NCBI GenBank assembly: GCA_035296965.1
Contig: DATGZX010000127.1
Coordinates: 1-32,153, forward strand
Source of the DNA: DATGZX01 sp035296965
Lineage (GTDB): Bacteria; Planctomycetota; Planctomycetia; Gemmatales; Gemmataceae
Length of the DNA stretch: 32,153 nucleotides
Reading direction: 5' to 3'
In this document: positions 1 to 8,787 of the stretch, piece by piece
Position numbering within the stretch: position 1 is the first letter of the stretch
How the letters are laid out: every line of letters starts with the position of its first letter
The notes under the pieces: generated by a model
Told to the model about the DNA's origin: nothing
The model's database searches: none
The model's input: the letters and a program-made list of their open reading frames with translations, nothing else
Program-made: the position numbers and the translations under genes

Positions 1-23
1 TCAATGGCATGCGGCGTGGTCAT
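1..23 (-). CDS. Start of an unidentified gene running off the left edge
   Basis: An ATG on the minus strand at 21-23 overlaps the TGA stop of the recombinase remnant (ATGA overlap), and seven codons (MTTPHAI) are visible before the window ends. Such an overlap is typical of translationally coupled genes, so this may be the next gene of the same mobile-element operon. Nothing can be said about its function. The overlap could be chance, since only 23 bases are available. Confidence 0.3.
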
Positions 24-259
24 GCGTTGATCTCCTGGTTTGGGCCGCCAGCCTCGGCTGCCTGGGATGGGTGGCTTTCGGGACGGAAGTTGATCGTCAC
101 TTTGCTCTGTGCCCCGTCGTACTCGACGCGTTCAATGAGGAACCGCACGAGCCGAAGGTCCTCGCCCGACGTCGACGCCTGCCCCTCCATGTTCCCCAGA
201 GTAGGACGAGGACGGAGCTTGCGACGTAGGGAGACAATGGTGGAAAATGCCAGAACGGT
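20..259 (-). pseudogene. Serine recombinase, C-terminal remnant
   Basis: The minus strand is open from an in-frame TAG at 260-262 down to the TGA at 20-22. Its second half reads EDLRLVRFLIERVEYDGAQ then KVTINFRPES. This resembles the C-terminal end of large serine recombinases, where a leucine-rich segment and a 'VERVDYDG' strand are followed by a final 'V-x-F-P' strand. The catalytic resolvase domain and the zinc ribbon are absent. The upstream half (260 to about 190) is not recognisable, so only about 55 residues of homologous sequence remain. It has no credible start codon. The family call rests on a short C-terminal motif recalled from known proteins, so it is moderate. The fragment suggests that an integrative element once ended here. 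Confidence 0.55.
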
Positions 260-547
260 CTACGAACCCAACGGCACGCAGCCCTGACATTGTCACGCTA
301 ACCCGACATTGTTCTTGTTGCTGGCCGGGGATCACCGCGACCATCCCCGCCAAGGGACCTTCGACCAGTCCACTCTGAGCTTTGTCTATCACCCGATCCC
401 CCATCCCCACGGGGGGGAGCACGGATCGCGTTCCATGCGCGGACTCAACATCGAATATGGTCCCTGCCCGCAAGTCACCTGGTCGGGTTGATTCATGGCC
501 TGGGACGGAGTGTGTCACGGTTCGTCCTGCACGTGCTCGGGGCGTGG
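260..547. other. Intergenic stretch without a supported gene
   Basis: This lies between the recombinase remnant and the stop of the giant surface protein, both on the minus strand. Several short open frames cross it on both strands, but none shows a recognisable motif or a ribosome binding site. No clear terminator hairpin follows the stop at 548. Confidence 0.5.
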
Positions 548-3500
548 TCATGCAATCCGCGTAATCACCACGTCGTTGCCGGTTCCACCTTTGTAAGTGA
601 TTTTGAACGTCGTGCCATTGATGACGAACTTGGCCCCTTCGGCCAGGTTATTGAAGGTCCCCACGACAGGGTCCACGCCGTCATTATTGATGATCACGTA
701 GGAGTCTCCGATGGCGGCCGCATAGCCCACCGTGACATTCAGGTTGCTGCCGGTGACGTTGACCGTGCCCGTGACGTTGACCTGATCGTATCCTCCCACT
801 CCGGCCGTGGTGCCATTGAGGGCCACGGTGAAATTGGACCCGGAGTTCAGGGCCAGGTTTCCCGTGGCCAGAATGGCCGTCTGGCTGGGACTGCTGCCCG
901 GCAGCAACGTGCCAGTTGATTTCACCGTGACCGCCCCCGTCTGGCCGGAGCCGCCCAGGGTGCCGCCGCTAACGGAAACAGCGCCCGGGATCGACCCGTT
1001 GACCAGTAGGGTTCCCGCGGAGACAGTTGTCAATCCCGTGTAGGTGTTGCTGGCGGCCAGTACCAACTTGCCGGCGCCGCTCTTGGTCAGGCTGAGGCCG
1101 CTCGACGACTGCCCAATTGCCCCGGCAAATGTCGTCGTTCCCGTGTTGGTTACGGTCAACGTCCGGTTGCCGGTCAAGGTTGTGGACCCGTTGAACGTCA
1201 GATCGAGACTGCCGGCGATGGTCACGCTCCCACCGAGCGTCACGGCATTGGTCAGGGCGACGGCTGCGCCGCTGGCCTGCAGAGTGCCGGTGGTGAGAAT
1301 GAGCGTGCCTGTCCCCAAAGCATTGTTACTGCCCAGGGCCAGGATTCCCGCACTCAAGGTCGTGTTGCCGCTGTACGTGTTGCTGTTGGAGAGCACCAGA
1401 ATGCCTGGGCCGGTTTTGGTCAAGCCGAAGCCGCTCGACGACTGCCCGATTGACCCGGCGAATGTCGTCGTTCCTGTGTTACTTACGGTCAACGTCCGGC
1501 TGCCGGTCAAGGTCGCGAACCCGTCAAACGTTAGATCGAGACTGCCGGCGATGGTCACGTTCCCACCAAGCGTCACGGCATTGGTCAGGGCAACGGCTGC
1601 GCCACTGGCCTCCAGAGTACCGGAGTTGAGAATCAGCGTGCCTGTCCCCAAAGCATTGTTATTGCCCAAGGCCAGGATTCCCGCACTCAAGGTCGTGTTG
1701 CCGCTGTACGTGTTGCTGTTGGAGAGCACCAGGATGCCTGGGCCGGTTTTGGTCAAGCCGAAGCCGCTCGACGACTGTCCGATTGCCCCGGCGAACGTAG
1801 TCGTTGCGGTATTGGTCACAGTTAACGTCCGCGTACCGGTCAAACTCGTTGAGCCGGTTAACGTCAAATTGAGACTGCCGGCGATGGTTGAATTCGCCGC
1901 GATGGTCACCGCATTGGCCAGGGAAACGGCGGCGCCGTCCGCGCGCAGAGTTCCGCCATTGAGAGTCAGCGTGCCTGTCCCCAGAGCGCTGTTGTTGCCG
2001 GCTGCCAGCGTCCCGGAACTCAACGTCGTGATGCCGCTATAGGTGTTGCTATTCGACAATATCAAAAGGCCAGCGCCAGCCTTCGTCAAGCCGAACCCAC
2101 TGGACGATTGGCCGATTGCCCCGGCGAACGTAGTCGTTCCTGTGTTGCTCACGGTCAACGTCTCGGTACCGGTCAAAGTCGTTGCGCCGGTAAAAGTCAC
2201 ATTGAGGCTGCCGCCGATGGTCGAGTTCGCCGCGATGGTTACCACATTGGCCAGGGAAACGGCGGCGCCGTCCGCGCGCAGAGTTCCGCCATTGAGAGTC
2301 AGCGTGCCTGTCCCCAGAGCATTATTGTTGCCGGCTGCCAGGGTCCCCGCGCTCAACGTCGTGGTGCCGTTGTAGGTGTTGATGTTAGAAAGCACCAGCA
2401 TGCCGCCGCCGGCTTTCGTCAAGCCGAAGCCGTTGGACGATTGGCCGATTGCCCCCGCGAACGTGGTCGTTCCTGTATTGCTCACGGTCAGCGTCCGGGT
2501 GCCGGTCAAAGTCGCTGGGCCGCTAAACGTGAAATTGAGGCTGCCGCCGATGGTCGAGTTCGCCGCGATGGTTACCGCATTGGCGATGTTAATGGCGGCG
2601 CCGCTGGCCTGCAGTGTTCCCGTATTGAGAATCAGCGTACCTGTCCCTAAAGCATTGTTGTTGCCCAGGGCCAGAGTCCCTGCGCTCAACGTCGTGGCGC
2701 CACTGTATGTGTTGCTGTTAGAAAGGACCAAGACACCGGAGCCCGCTTTCGTAAAGCCGAGGCCGTTCGACGATTGGCCAATCACCCCGGCAAAGGTCGT
2801 CGTCGCGGTATTGGTTACGGTCAAGGTTCGGTTGCCAGTCAAGGTGGCCGACCCGGTAAAGGTCAGACCTAGATTGCCGCCCAAGGTCACATTGCCAGCC
2901 AGCGTCACTGAGTTGCTCAGCGATACAGCCGAGCCATTGGCACGCAGGGTACCACTGTCAAGAGCCAGGGTTCCGCTCCCCAGTGCCCCGCCGTTCCCCA
3001 CGGCGAGCGTGGCTCCGTTCAGGACGGTCCCGCCACTGTAACTGTTGGCCACCGGCAAGGTCAGTGTGCCGGTTCCAGGCAGATTCAAGCCCCCAGCGCC
3101 GCTGATGACACCTTGGATGGTGGTGCTGCCGGCGCCGGCAACGGTCACGAGATTGCCATTGTTGTTGATGTTCCCGGTGATCGATTTCGTCCCCGAGGCG
3201 GTGGTCAGCATACCGGCGGAGTTCAGCAGGAGGTTCATGGTAATAGGGGAGACGCTGGTCAAGCTGAAGGTGTCGCCCACATTACCACCCGCCAAATTCT
3301 GGAAGCCGCTGAAAGTGATCTTGCCATCGAGCACGCCGCCATGAGCGGCATTGAGCACCCAGGAATTGGCCTGGTTAGGTCCATGCAGGGTATTCGACCC
3401 CGCTGTTCCACTCAAGGTTGTGGGAACCAAAGGAAGATTGGCCACGTTATACGTATCGCCGCCGAGGCCACCGAGGATCTGCAGCGAGCTTATGTCTGCA

Positions 3501-6500
3501 TATTCGTAATTGATGTTGGCCGGCGCCAGGGCGTGGATCTGACCCCAGACATCACTGTTCCCCTGCGAGTCAGCCGGGTTGGAGCCGAGCATGCTAAGCG
3601 TTGCTGATTGGGCGGCGGGGTCGAGCGAGTCGTCAACCATGATGCTGACGGCTGCGATGAACGGATTTTCGATATTCAAGTCGCTGGCAATATTCTGGGC
3701 GTCGGTCCCGGCGCCGGCATTACCGACATTCACGGTCGTCTTGGCGGAGGCAACAATGTTGGTCTGGCAACCGAGATTGGCCGAGTTGGTGGCCAGAACG
3801 TTCACCACAGTGCCGGCGCCGGTGCCGGTCAAGAGATTAAGGACGCTCGTGTCGCTGTATTCATAGTTGATGTTGGCCGCCCCCAGGAAGCTGACCTGGC
3901 CCCAGACGTCGGAATTGCCCTCCGAGTCGGCGGGGTTGGTGCCGAGCGTGCTCAACACGACCTTCTGGACCGAGCTATCCAGAGCGTCATCAATGTTGAT
4001 CGTGTCCAAGCTGGGCGGGTTTTCCAAGTTCAAGGTGCTGGCAATACCTTGGACGGTGCTCGTATTGTTGCCCACATTGATTGTCGTGGGTGCATGGGAG
4101 ACGATGCTGGTCTGGAAATTTGCAAAGGCCGGGTCGGTGTCATCGACGTTGACCACGGTGCCCGCGCCCGTGCCCGTGTCGATGGTCAGGCTGCGGGTAT
4201 CGTTGTATTCGTAATAGATGTCGGCAGCCCCGTTCGAGAAGCCGATGCCGCCCCAAATGTCGCCGTCGCCCTCCGCGTCAGCAGGGTTGGTGCCGAAGGT
4301 CCCCAGCGTTACGTTAACCGCCGCGGGATCCTGCGAATCGTCTATGTTGACCGCGGTAGTGCTCGACTTGTTCTCGATATTGACGGCTGACTGTACGCCC
4401 GTAAGGAGGCCGTTGTCCCCCAGATTAACCACATCGGCATTGGAACCACCGTTGCCAACGATGTTCAGCGTGCCGTCAAAGCCCGCCGCCAATACGTTGA
4501 CGGTGGCAAACCCGCCTCCTGTATTGAGAGTGGTCGTCCAGAAAGGCTCCGTGCTGAGGACATTGTAGATGGCCGACACATTACCATTCAGATTCACCGC
4601 GCGGAAGCCGTTGTAAGAGATGATGCCGGTGCCGCGGTCGATGGTGGAGCTGGTCACGGTGTACTGGACAAGGAAGAGCTGCGCCTGCTGATCGTCAACG
4701 TTGAGCGTTTTCAATCCGGCACCGGTCCCGTTGACCGAGACGTTGGCCTGGATATTAGTCAGCGTTTGGTCGAAGGGGCTGATGTTGACGATGTCCGTGC
4801 CGGTGCCCGCGTTCACGGTGACTGGTATGCCGGCGACGCTGTCCTCAACGTTGACCGTATTGTCGCAGTTCCCCGTGGTTATCGTAACGCTGGTCAGCGT
4901 GGAGACAGCAAATGAGCCGACCAATTGATCAAATGCATTCTCCGGCCCCCCTTCCCAGACTTCCATCTTGGACGGGTCATTTGGATTGAGGCGGACAGTA
5001 ATCACATCGTCGCCGGCGTCACCGGTGATCTCAAGATTGCCATTGACCACGACAGCAGTGACACCGAACGCTATTTCCCACATGCCGATGCCATAAGTGC
5101 CTGCCGCGAGAATGTTGGGGGCAGTGGGCCCGCCGGCAATGACGGACGGCGGGTAATTCTGCATCTGCAAATCGACCACGCGCGCGTTCGGGAGTGCCCC
5201 AAAATTGCACCATGTGGCACCGTCATTGTTTGAAGTGTACACGCCAAAGTCCGTACCCACGTACAGATCGCGGTCCTGGGGACCGAGGGGGTAGACGGCA
5301 ATCGCATAAAGCGAAGCCGGCCGGCCGTCGATGGGGCTGGTGGGCAAACCGGAACCGGTAATATCTTGCCAGGTCAGGTTCGTCGGTTGGCCGCTGGCAT
5401 CGGTCGTTAGCTGACCTTGATAGACATGGCCGTCGTTGCCAACGACGTAAACGAGATGGTCATTGACCGGATCGACGTGGAGGTTTGATTGGGAAAAATA
5501 GCTTTGCAAGGCGGATGCGTCTGGCGGGGGAGCAAGCGCAGCCCAGTGTTGTCCGTCATCGACCGTGACGAGAGTTAAATATGCCCTGGAGCCGGAGTTT
5601 TGGCCGACGGCGTAAATCGTATCGGGATGGGAGGCCGACAGATCATAGTTGATGACAGCAATGAGAGAGTTGCCGTTGCCATCGACCGGCCAGCCCGTCC
5701 CCATGATGGAATTCCAGTTATTGCCGCTGTCCGTGGATTCGACGATATCGGACCCTGCAAATAGCAGCCGGTCCTGTCCGCTAGGGTATTTGTTCGGATC
5801 CACAATAAAATATCCGCCCGTGATCAATGACGAAGAATCGATCGCCATCAAGTTGCGCGCCACCAGGCCCTTTCCGTTCTGCCCATCTCCTGAGCTATAG
5901 ACGGTATTTGGTAGGTTCGGGCTGACTGCCAAGTTGAAGGCGTCACCGCCCGTGTAGGAAGACCAGTTCGGGTTGCCCTGGAATTGAGAAATGCCGTTGT
6001 CTTGGGATGCGCCATAGGCGTTGCTGGCTGAATTCGGGTCAAGGGCAACGTTATAAAACTGGGTGATTCCCAGGTCTCCGTTAATGCAAGTCCACTGTGG
6101 CATTTGCGGGTTTGGCGGGTTGCTGAACGGGCCGAAGTCGGTTTCGGGATTCTCGAGGCGCCAAATGCCTCCGTCATTGCCAACGAGTAGCTTCAACGGC
6201 CCGGAGCCAGTCGCACCGTTCCCTCCGTAAAAGACTGACGCATGGTAATCGTCATGCGGCCGGGCAAGGAAGCTAGGATTATTATTGAGGGGCGGCCCGA
6301 CGTAGTTGATGCGTTGCCAGGTGCTGCCGCCGTCCTTGGAAGCTACTGCGCAAATCGACCCAAAGGCATAAACAATTTGGGAGTTCAACGGGTCCACCGC
6401 AATGACATTGTCGTATTTCAGTTGAGGCTCGCTGGCCACAAGAGTAAGGTTGGGGCTAGCGCTCAAGTTCGTCCAGGCGCCGTTGTCCTGCCGCGCCCAC

Positions 6501-7516
6501 ATGCCGTAAAGACCGCCGCTGTAAAGAGCGCCGGTCGTGTCGCTCATGAGGACATAAACGCGCAGGGGGTCGTTCGTGCCGATGCCAAGGCTGATTCTGC
6601 CGATCGAGTTACCAGCCGCATCCTTGGTGAAGCCGCTGGGAAGCGCGCTGACCAGCGTCCAGGGATGATTGCCTGTGCCGCCAGTGGTCGTCATATAGAC
6701 GCCGTTGAATGCACTGCCGTTGGATGTGCCCACCGCGGCGTAGAGGATCTGGGAGTTCGCGGGGTCAATCGCCAAATCACTCCAACTATCAAAAGTGTCG
6801 ATCGAGCTGGTCGTGTTGACCCACGTGACGCCGGCATCGGTTGACTTCCATATTCCCGTGTTGCCGATCGAGCCATTGTCGCCCCCACCATAGACGGCCG
6901 CGTAAACGGTATTGGGATTGGTTGGATCCACAACAAGCTTGGATATGGTTCGGCGATTGAAGACATTGGCATTCGGATTACCGGACATCTGACCGGTCAG
7001 GAGCGTCCACGATTGTCCCCCGTCCATCGACTTGAGAATACCGATGCCATAGGTCGAATAGTTCCTGAAACCGGCGTTGCCATCGATGTCGCCAGTGGCG
7101 GCGTAGATGATTTCTGGAAGGCTCCCGTTCGGCGCCAGTGCAATGGCACTCATGTCCAAGGTTGCTTGGTTAAAGGTCAGAGGAGCCCAGGTGTTCCCGC
7201 TATCCAGTGATTTCCATACTCCGCCGCCCGCCGCAGTGACGTACTCGGCGCCGGTGACATTGTCCACAGCGATACCGGTGACACGCCCAGCCGAGTTCTC
7301 CGCCGGGCTGGGCGAATTAATGGGTGCCGGTCCTATCTCGGTCCAGCTGGCTGAAGTAATTGGGCCGACCGACAGGAGCTCGCGCGCTTCCAGCGGCTCG
7401 AGCCGCAGGCGGGCCGCGGGCCGCGATGCCCGCCGCTTGTTTTTCCCAGGCCGACCCCTGCCTTCAGCACTTCGGAATCTCAGGCCCTGCAACCAATTTC
7501 GCCACGAGCTGGACAT
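548..7516 (-). CDS. Giant exported repeat protein: LEPR-XLL N-terminus, BNR-type propeller, autotransporter-type beta-strand repeats
   Basis: The product has 2322 residues and is probably exported and surface-associated. Residues 1-50 are basic and end in LEPLEARELLS (39-49), the planctomycete LEPR-XLL-type signature. Residues about 55-815 hold BNR/sortilin-like propeller blades with repeated Asp-box-like strings such as SLDSGNTW, SMDGGQSW, STDAGVTW and SKDGGSTW. Residues about 820-1400 are Asn/Asp/Thr-rich with three tandem copies of a 117-119 residue unit carrying NPAD and a following G-x-SDVWGQ. Residues about 1425-2212 are autotransporter-associated beta-strand repeats (pattern LTKxGxGxLVLSNxNTYSGxTT). 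The tail ends with the DQVNVTGTV and FKITYKGGTGNDVV strings seen at the end of such proteins. There is no autotransporter beta-barrel, so secretion by the type V route is not supported. The start is backed by a purine-rich GAGGAAGAAAGGGG upstream. Adhesion or an S-layer-like role is inference. Confidence 0.93.
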   Translation of the reverse strand: MSSSWRNWLQGLRFRSAEGRGRPGKNKRRASRPAARLRLEPLEARELLSVGPITSASWTEIGPAPINSPSPAENSAGRVTGIAVDNVTGAEYVTAAGGGVWKSLDSGNTWAPLTFNQATLDMSAIALAPNGSLPEIIYAATGDIDGNAGFRNYSTYGIGILKSMDGGQSWTLLTGQMSGNPNANVFNRRTISKLVVDPTNPNTVYAAVYGGGDNGSIGNTGIWKSTDAGVTWVNTTSSIDTFDSWSDLAIDPANSQILYAAVGTSNGSAFNGVYMTTTGGTGNHPWTLVSALPSGFTKDAAGNSIGRISLGIGTNDPLRVYVLMSDTTGALYSGGLYGMWARQDNGAWTNLSASPNLTLVASEPQLKYDNVIAVDPLNSQIVYAFGSICAVASKDGGSTWQRINYVGPPLNNNPSFLARPHDDYHASVFYGGNGATGSGPLKLLVGNDGGIWRLENPETDFGPFSNPPNPQMPQWTCINGDLGITQFYNVALDPNSASNAYGASQDNGISQFQGNPNWSSYTGGDAFNLAVSPNLPNTVYSSGDGQNGKGLVARNLMAIDSSSLITGGYFIVDPNKYPSGQDRLLFAGSDIVESTDSGNNWNSIMGTGWPVDGNGNSLIAVINYDLSASHPDTIYAVGQNSGSRAYLTLVTVDDGQHWAALAPPPDASALQSYFSQSNLHVDPVNDHLVYVVGNDGHVYQGQLTTDASGQPTNLTWQDITGSGLPTSPIDGRPASLYAIAVYPLGPQDRDLYVGTDFGVYTSNNDGATWCNFGALPNARVVDLQMQNYPPSVIAGGPTAPNILAAGTYGIGMWEIAFGVTAVVVNGNLEITGDAGDDVITVRLNPNDPSKMEVWEGGPENAFDQLVGSFAVSTLTSVTITTGNCDNTVNVEDSVAGIPVTVNAGTGTDIVNISPFDQTLTNIQANVSVNGTGAGLKTLNVDDQQAQLFLVQYTVTSSTIDRGTGIISYNGFRAVNLNGNVSAIYNVLSTEPFWTTTLNTGGGFATVNVLAAGFDGTLNIVGNGGSNADVVNLGDNGLLTGVQSAVNIENKSSTTAVNIDDSQDPAAVNVTLGTFGTNPADAEGDGDIWGGIGFSNGAADIYYEYNDTRSLTIDTGTGAGTVVNVDDTDPAFANFQTSIVSHAPTTINVGNNTSTVQGIASTLNLENPPSLDTINIDDALDSSVQKVVLSTLGTNPADSEGNSDVWGQVSFLGAANINYEYSDTSVLNLLTGTGAGTVVNVLATNSANLGCQTNIVASAKTTVNVGNAGAGTDAQNIASDLNIENPFIAAVSIMVDDSLDPAAQSATLSMLGSNPADSQGNSDVWGQIHALAPANINYEYADISSLQILGGLGGDTYNVANLPLVPTTLSGTAGSNTLHGPNQANSWVLNAAHGGVLDGKITFSGFQNLAGGNVGDTFSLTSVSPITMNLLLNSAGMLTTASGTKSITGNINNNGNLVTVAGAGSTTIQGVISGAGGLNLPGTGTLTLPVANSYSGGTVLNGATLAVGNGGALGSGTLALDSGTLRANGSAVSLSNSVTLAGNVTLGGNLGLTFTGSATLTGNRTLTVTNTATTTFAGVIGQSSNGLGFTKAGSGVLVLSNSNTYSGATTLSAGTLALGNNNALGTGTLILNTGTLQASGAAINIANAVTIAANSTIGGSLNFTFSGPATLTGTRTLTVSNTGTTTFAGAIGQSSNGFGLTKAGGGMLVLSNINTYNGTTTLSAGTLAAGNNNALGTGTLTLNGGTLRADGAAVSLANVVTIAANSTIGGSLNVTFTGATTLTGTETLTVSNTGTTTFAGAIGQSSSGFGLTKAGAGLLILSNSNTYSGITTLSSGTLAAGNNSALGTGTLTLNGGTLRADGAAVSLANAVTIAANSTIAGSLNLTLTGSTSLTGTRTLTVTNTATTTFAGAIGQSSSGFGLTKTGPGILVLSNSNTYSGNTTLSAGILALGNNNALGTGTLILNSGTLEASGAAVALTNAVTLGGNVTIAGSLDLTFDGFATLTGSRTLTVSNTGTTTFAGSIGQSSSGFGLTKTGPGILVLSNSNTYSGNTTLSAGILALGSNNALGTGTLILTTGTLQASGAAVALTNAVTLGGSVTIAGSLDLTFNGSTTLTGNRTLTVTNTGTTTFAGAIGQSSSGLSLTKSGAGKLVLAASNTYTGLTTVSAGTLLVNGSIPGAVSVSGGTLGGSGQTGAVTVKSTGTLLPGSSPSQTAILATGNLALNSGSNFTVALNGTTAGVGGYDQVNVTGTVNVTGSNLNVTVGYAAAIGDSYVIINNDGVDPVVGTFNNLAEGAKFVINGTTFKITYKGGTGNDVVITRIA
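1035..3042 (-). repeat. Tandem 333-bp (111-codon) repeat, six full intervals
   Basis: The same site, encoding N-x-Y-x-G (as in NTYSG), recurs at 1035, 1368, 1701, 2034, 2367, 2700 and 3033. That is six successive spacings of exactly 333 bases with no net insertion or deletion. Each unit encodes the autotransporter-associated beta-strand cassette of about 111 residues, longer than the core motif alone. Units differ in similarity: 1337-1444 and 1670-1777 match at 107 of 108 positions by eye, while outer units are more diverged. This indicates unequal crossing-over or gene conversion among units. Confidence 0.92.
3540..4262 (-). repeat. Threefold 117-119 codon repeat inside the giant protein
   Basis: A motif encoding NPAD, two or three variable residues, then a D-x-WG segment occurs three times, with anchor bases at 3543, 3900 and 4251 (spacings 357 and 351 bases). 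Each unit continues with an ANINYEY-like string (YYEY in the first copy) and a DD-containing strand. The copies are clearly homologous but well diverged at the DNA level. I do not recognise the fold. It precedes the beta-strand repeats in the protein and probably forms an extended stalk. Confidence 0.8.
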
Positions 7517-8056
7517 GGGTAACCCCTTTCTTCCTCATGCTGGTTCTCAAGCACTCGCTCAAGAGCTGGGCTGCATCGGCAAGTGCTTGGTTTTTGCCTG
7601 GACACCCTATTGCAGCCGTTCACGGTAGCGGTTGAGCAAGGTCGGCCAGGCTTCCCATTCTCCTTTCGCGATTCGTTCCGGGAGTTGATTGGTGTAGCGC
7701 GAATAGCGGAGAGGAGTTGCTCCTCATAGGGAAATATGCGCGCCGGGCGCTTTTCGCGACAAAAAATGCGGTATCGGGCCATCTCGCAGCGCCTCCCAAC
7801 GATTTTCCGCCTCTCCGGGGAGCAAGCCACCAACAACTTCAGCACCGTTCGTGCTACGGCGGCAGTTGGGCCTGTACACGTGCAATGCAAGCCATTTCCC
7901 GGCGGTATGTTCAGCGAATGCGATCCCCACATAGTCGATCGAGTGCCTCGTATTGGAACTGATCTAGAGACTAAGTTTTCGTCCCACTCCGGGGAACTCG
8001 GAGGAGCAGGCACGGGGCCGAGCAGATTCGGCCCCTGCAGCACGGTAGACTCTCCG
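7517..8056. other. 540-bp leader and intergenic region upstream of the giant gene
   Basis: This separates the PEP-CTERM gene from the start of the giant gene; both are on the minus strand. It should contain the giant gene's promoter and leader, but no confident -10/-35 pair was seen. A small perfect hairpin (GAGGAG, loop TTG, CTCCTC) lies at 7711-7725. On the minus strand a frame that is open except for one TGA near 7724-7726 runs from about 7965 to about 7618 and ends in a Glu/Arg-rich stretch (ERIAKGEWEAW). It resembles nothing I know and may be a decayed gene or noise. Confidence 0.4.
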
Positions 8057-8632
8057 CTAGGCGAGTGGCGGGTTTCTCCCGGCTGGAACCCTCGCCTCCC
8101 AGCGCCGGCAACGGCAGCGGACGGCGACGGCCAGGCCAATGAGCCCTCCAATACCTGCCAACAAAACTGTACTCGGCTCCGGCACTCCCGAGTGCTTAAC
8201 CGACCAAATGCCCTCACCGGTTTGACCGACATCAGGAATCTGCACTATGTAATTCGCAATGTCGGAGAGGGAGGGCGACAGCGTCACCGTTTCCGGGGGG
8301 ATTGCCGCGAATAGCTCCGGGCGGGTTGAGATGAAGTCCCCCGTGGTAGTGTTTACCGAAAAGGAGCCGATCAAAGCACCGGTGGCCGTCGTCGTCCCGT
8401 CGACGAAGGGAAGGCTTGTTCCCGAAAGCTGCAGTTGTAGCGACGTAATGTCCGCCGCGGAAATGGAACCCGTGCTGATAGCCGAGTCGGGAGCAGTGAT
8501 GGTGGCGCTCAAACTCCCACCTATGCCCGTGGGGGGAATGGTCGTGAATTGGTAGATGTAATCTGCCTGAGCCGACTGGCCAACCACGAGCGCAAGCAGA
8601 GTTGCACAGGAGATCAAGGTTTTTCTACGCAT
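8057..8632 (-). CDS. PEP-CTERM sorting-domain protein
   Basis: The protein has 191 residues. Residues 1-23 form a signal peptide (MRRK, hydrophobic core, AQA cleavage site). The mature part is a small Thr/Ser-rich beta domain with no recognised enzyme motif. The C-terminus carries the tripartite PEP-CTERM signal: VPEPS at 150-154, a hydrophobic helix at about 156-171, and an Arg/Cys cluster (RCRCRR) at 172-177. In the family this signal is processed by an exosortase at the inner membrane. No exosortase is in the window. The protein continues about 14 residues past the basic cluster, whereas most PEP-CTERM proteins stop within a few residues of it, so the native stop may have been lost. A good ribosome binding site (AAAGGA) precedes the ATG at 8630-8632. 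Confidence 0.9.
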   Translation of the reverse strand: MRRKTLISCATLLALVVGQSAQADYIYQFTTIPPTGIGGSLSATITAPDSAISTGSISAADITSLQLQLSGTSLPFVDGTTTATGALIGSFSVNTTTGDFISTRPELFAAIPPETVTLSPSLSDIANYIVQIPDVGQTGEGIWSVKHSGVPEPSTVLLAGIGGLIGLAVAVRCRCRRWEARVPAGRNPPLA

Positions 8633-8787
8633 GGCGGTATCCTTTCACTAGGTTTAAGAAAAGGTCGGTCCTACATCGGCGAAGCATTCGCAGGCGCTGA
8701 ACCGATGTGCAACGCACAAAGCAGAACTCTTGGTGCTCCGACAATCTTGATGGCGGCCATCCAAGGGATGGACAAATCACCGCCGGG

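Noticed and set aside
13..553. The 13-base string GGCGTGGTCATGC at 13-25 and 541-553 as a direct repeat or attachment site
   Set aside because: Both copies lie at gene ends, but a 13-base match is expected several times by chance in a window of this size and the flanks do not match.
1044..2375. Long plus-strand open frames (332 and 110 codons) over the 333-bp repeats
   Set aside because: They repeat with the same period because the opposite strand is repetitive, and they contain only Val/Pro/Leu-rich reading.
1035..3042. CRISPR-like array
   Set aside because: The 333-base units are coding, contiguous and without spacers.
7480..8232. A 250-codon minus-strand frame overlapping two genes
   Set aside because: It overlaps the 5' end of the giant gene and the 3' end of the PEP-CTERM gene, both well supported, and shows no motif.
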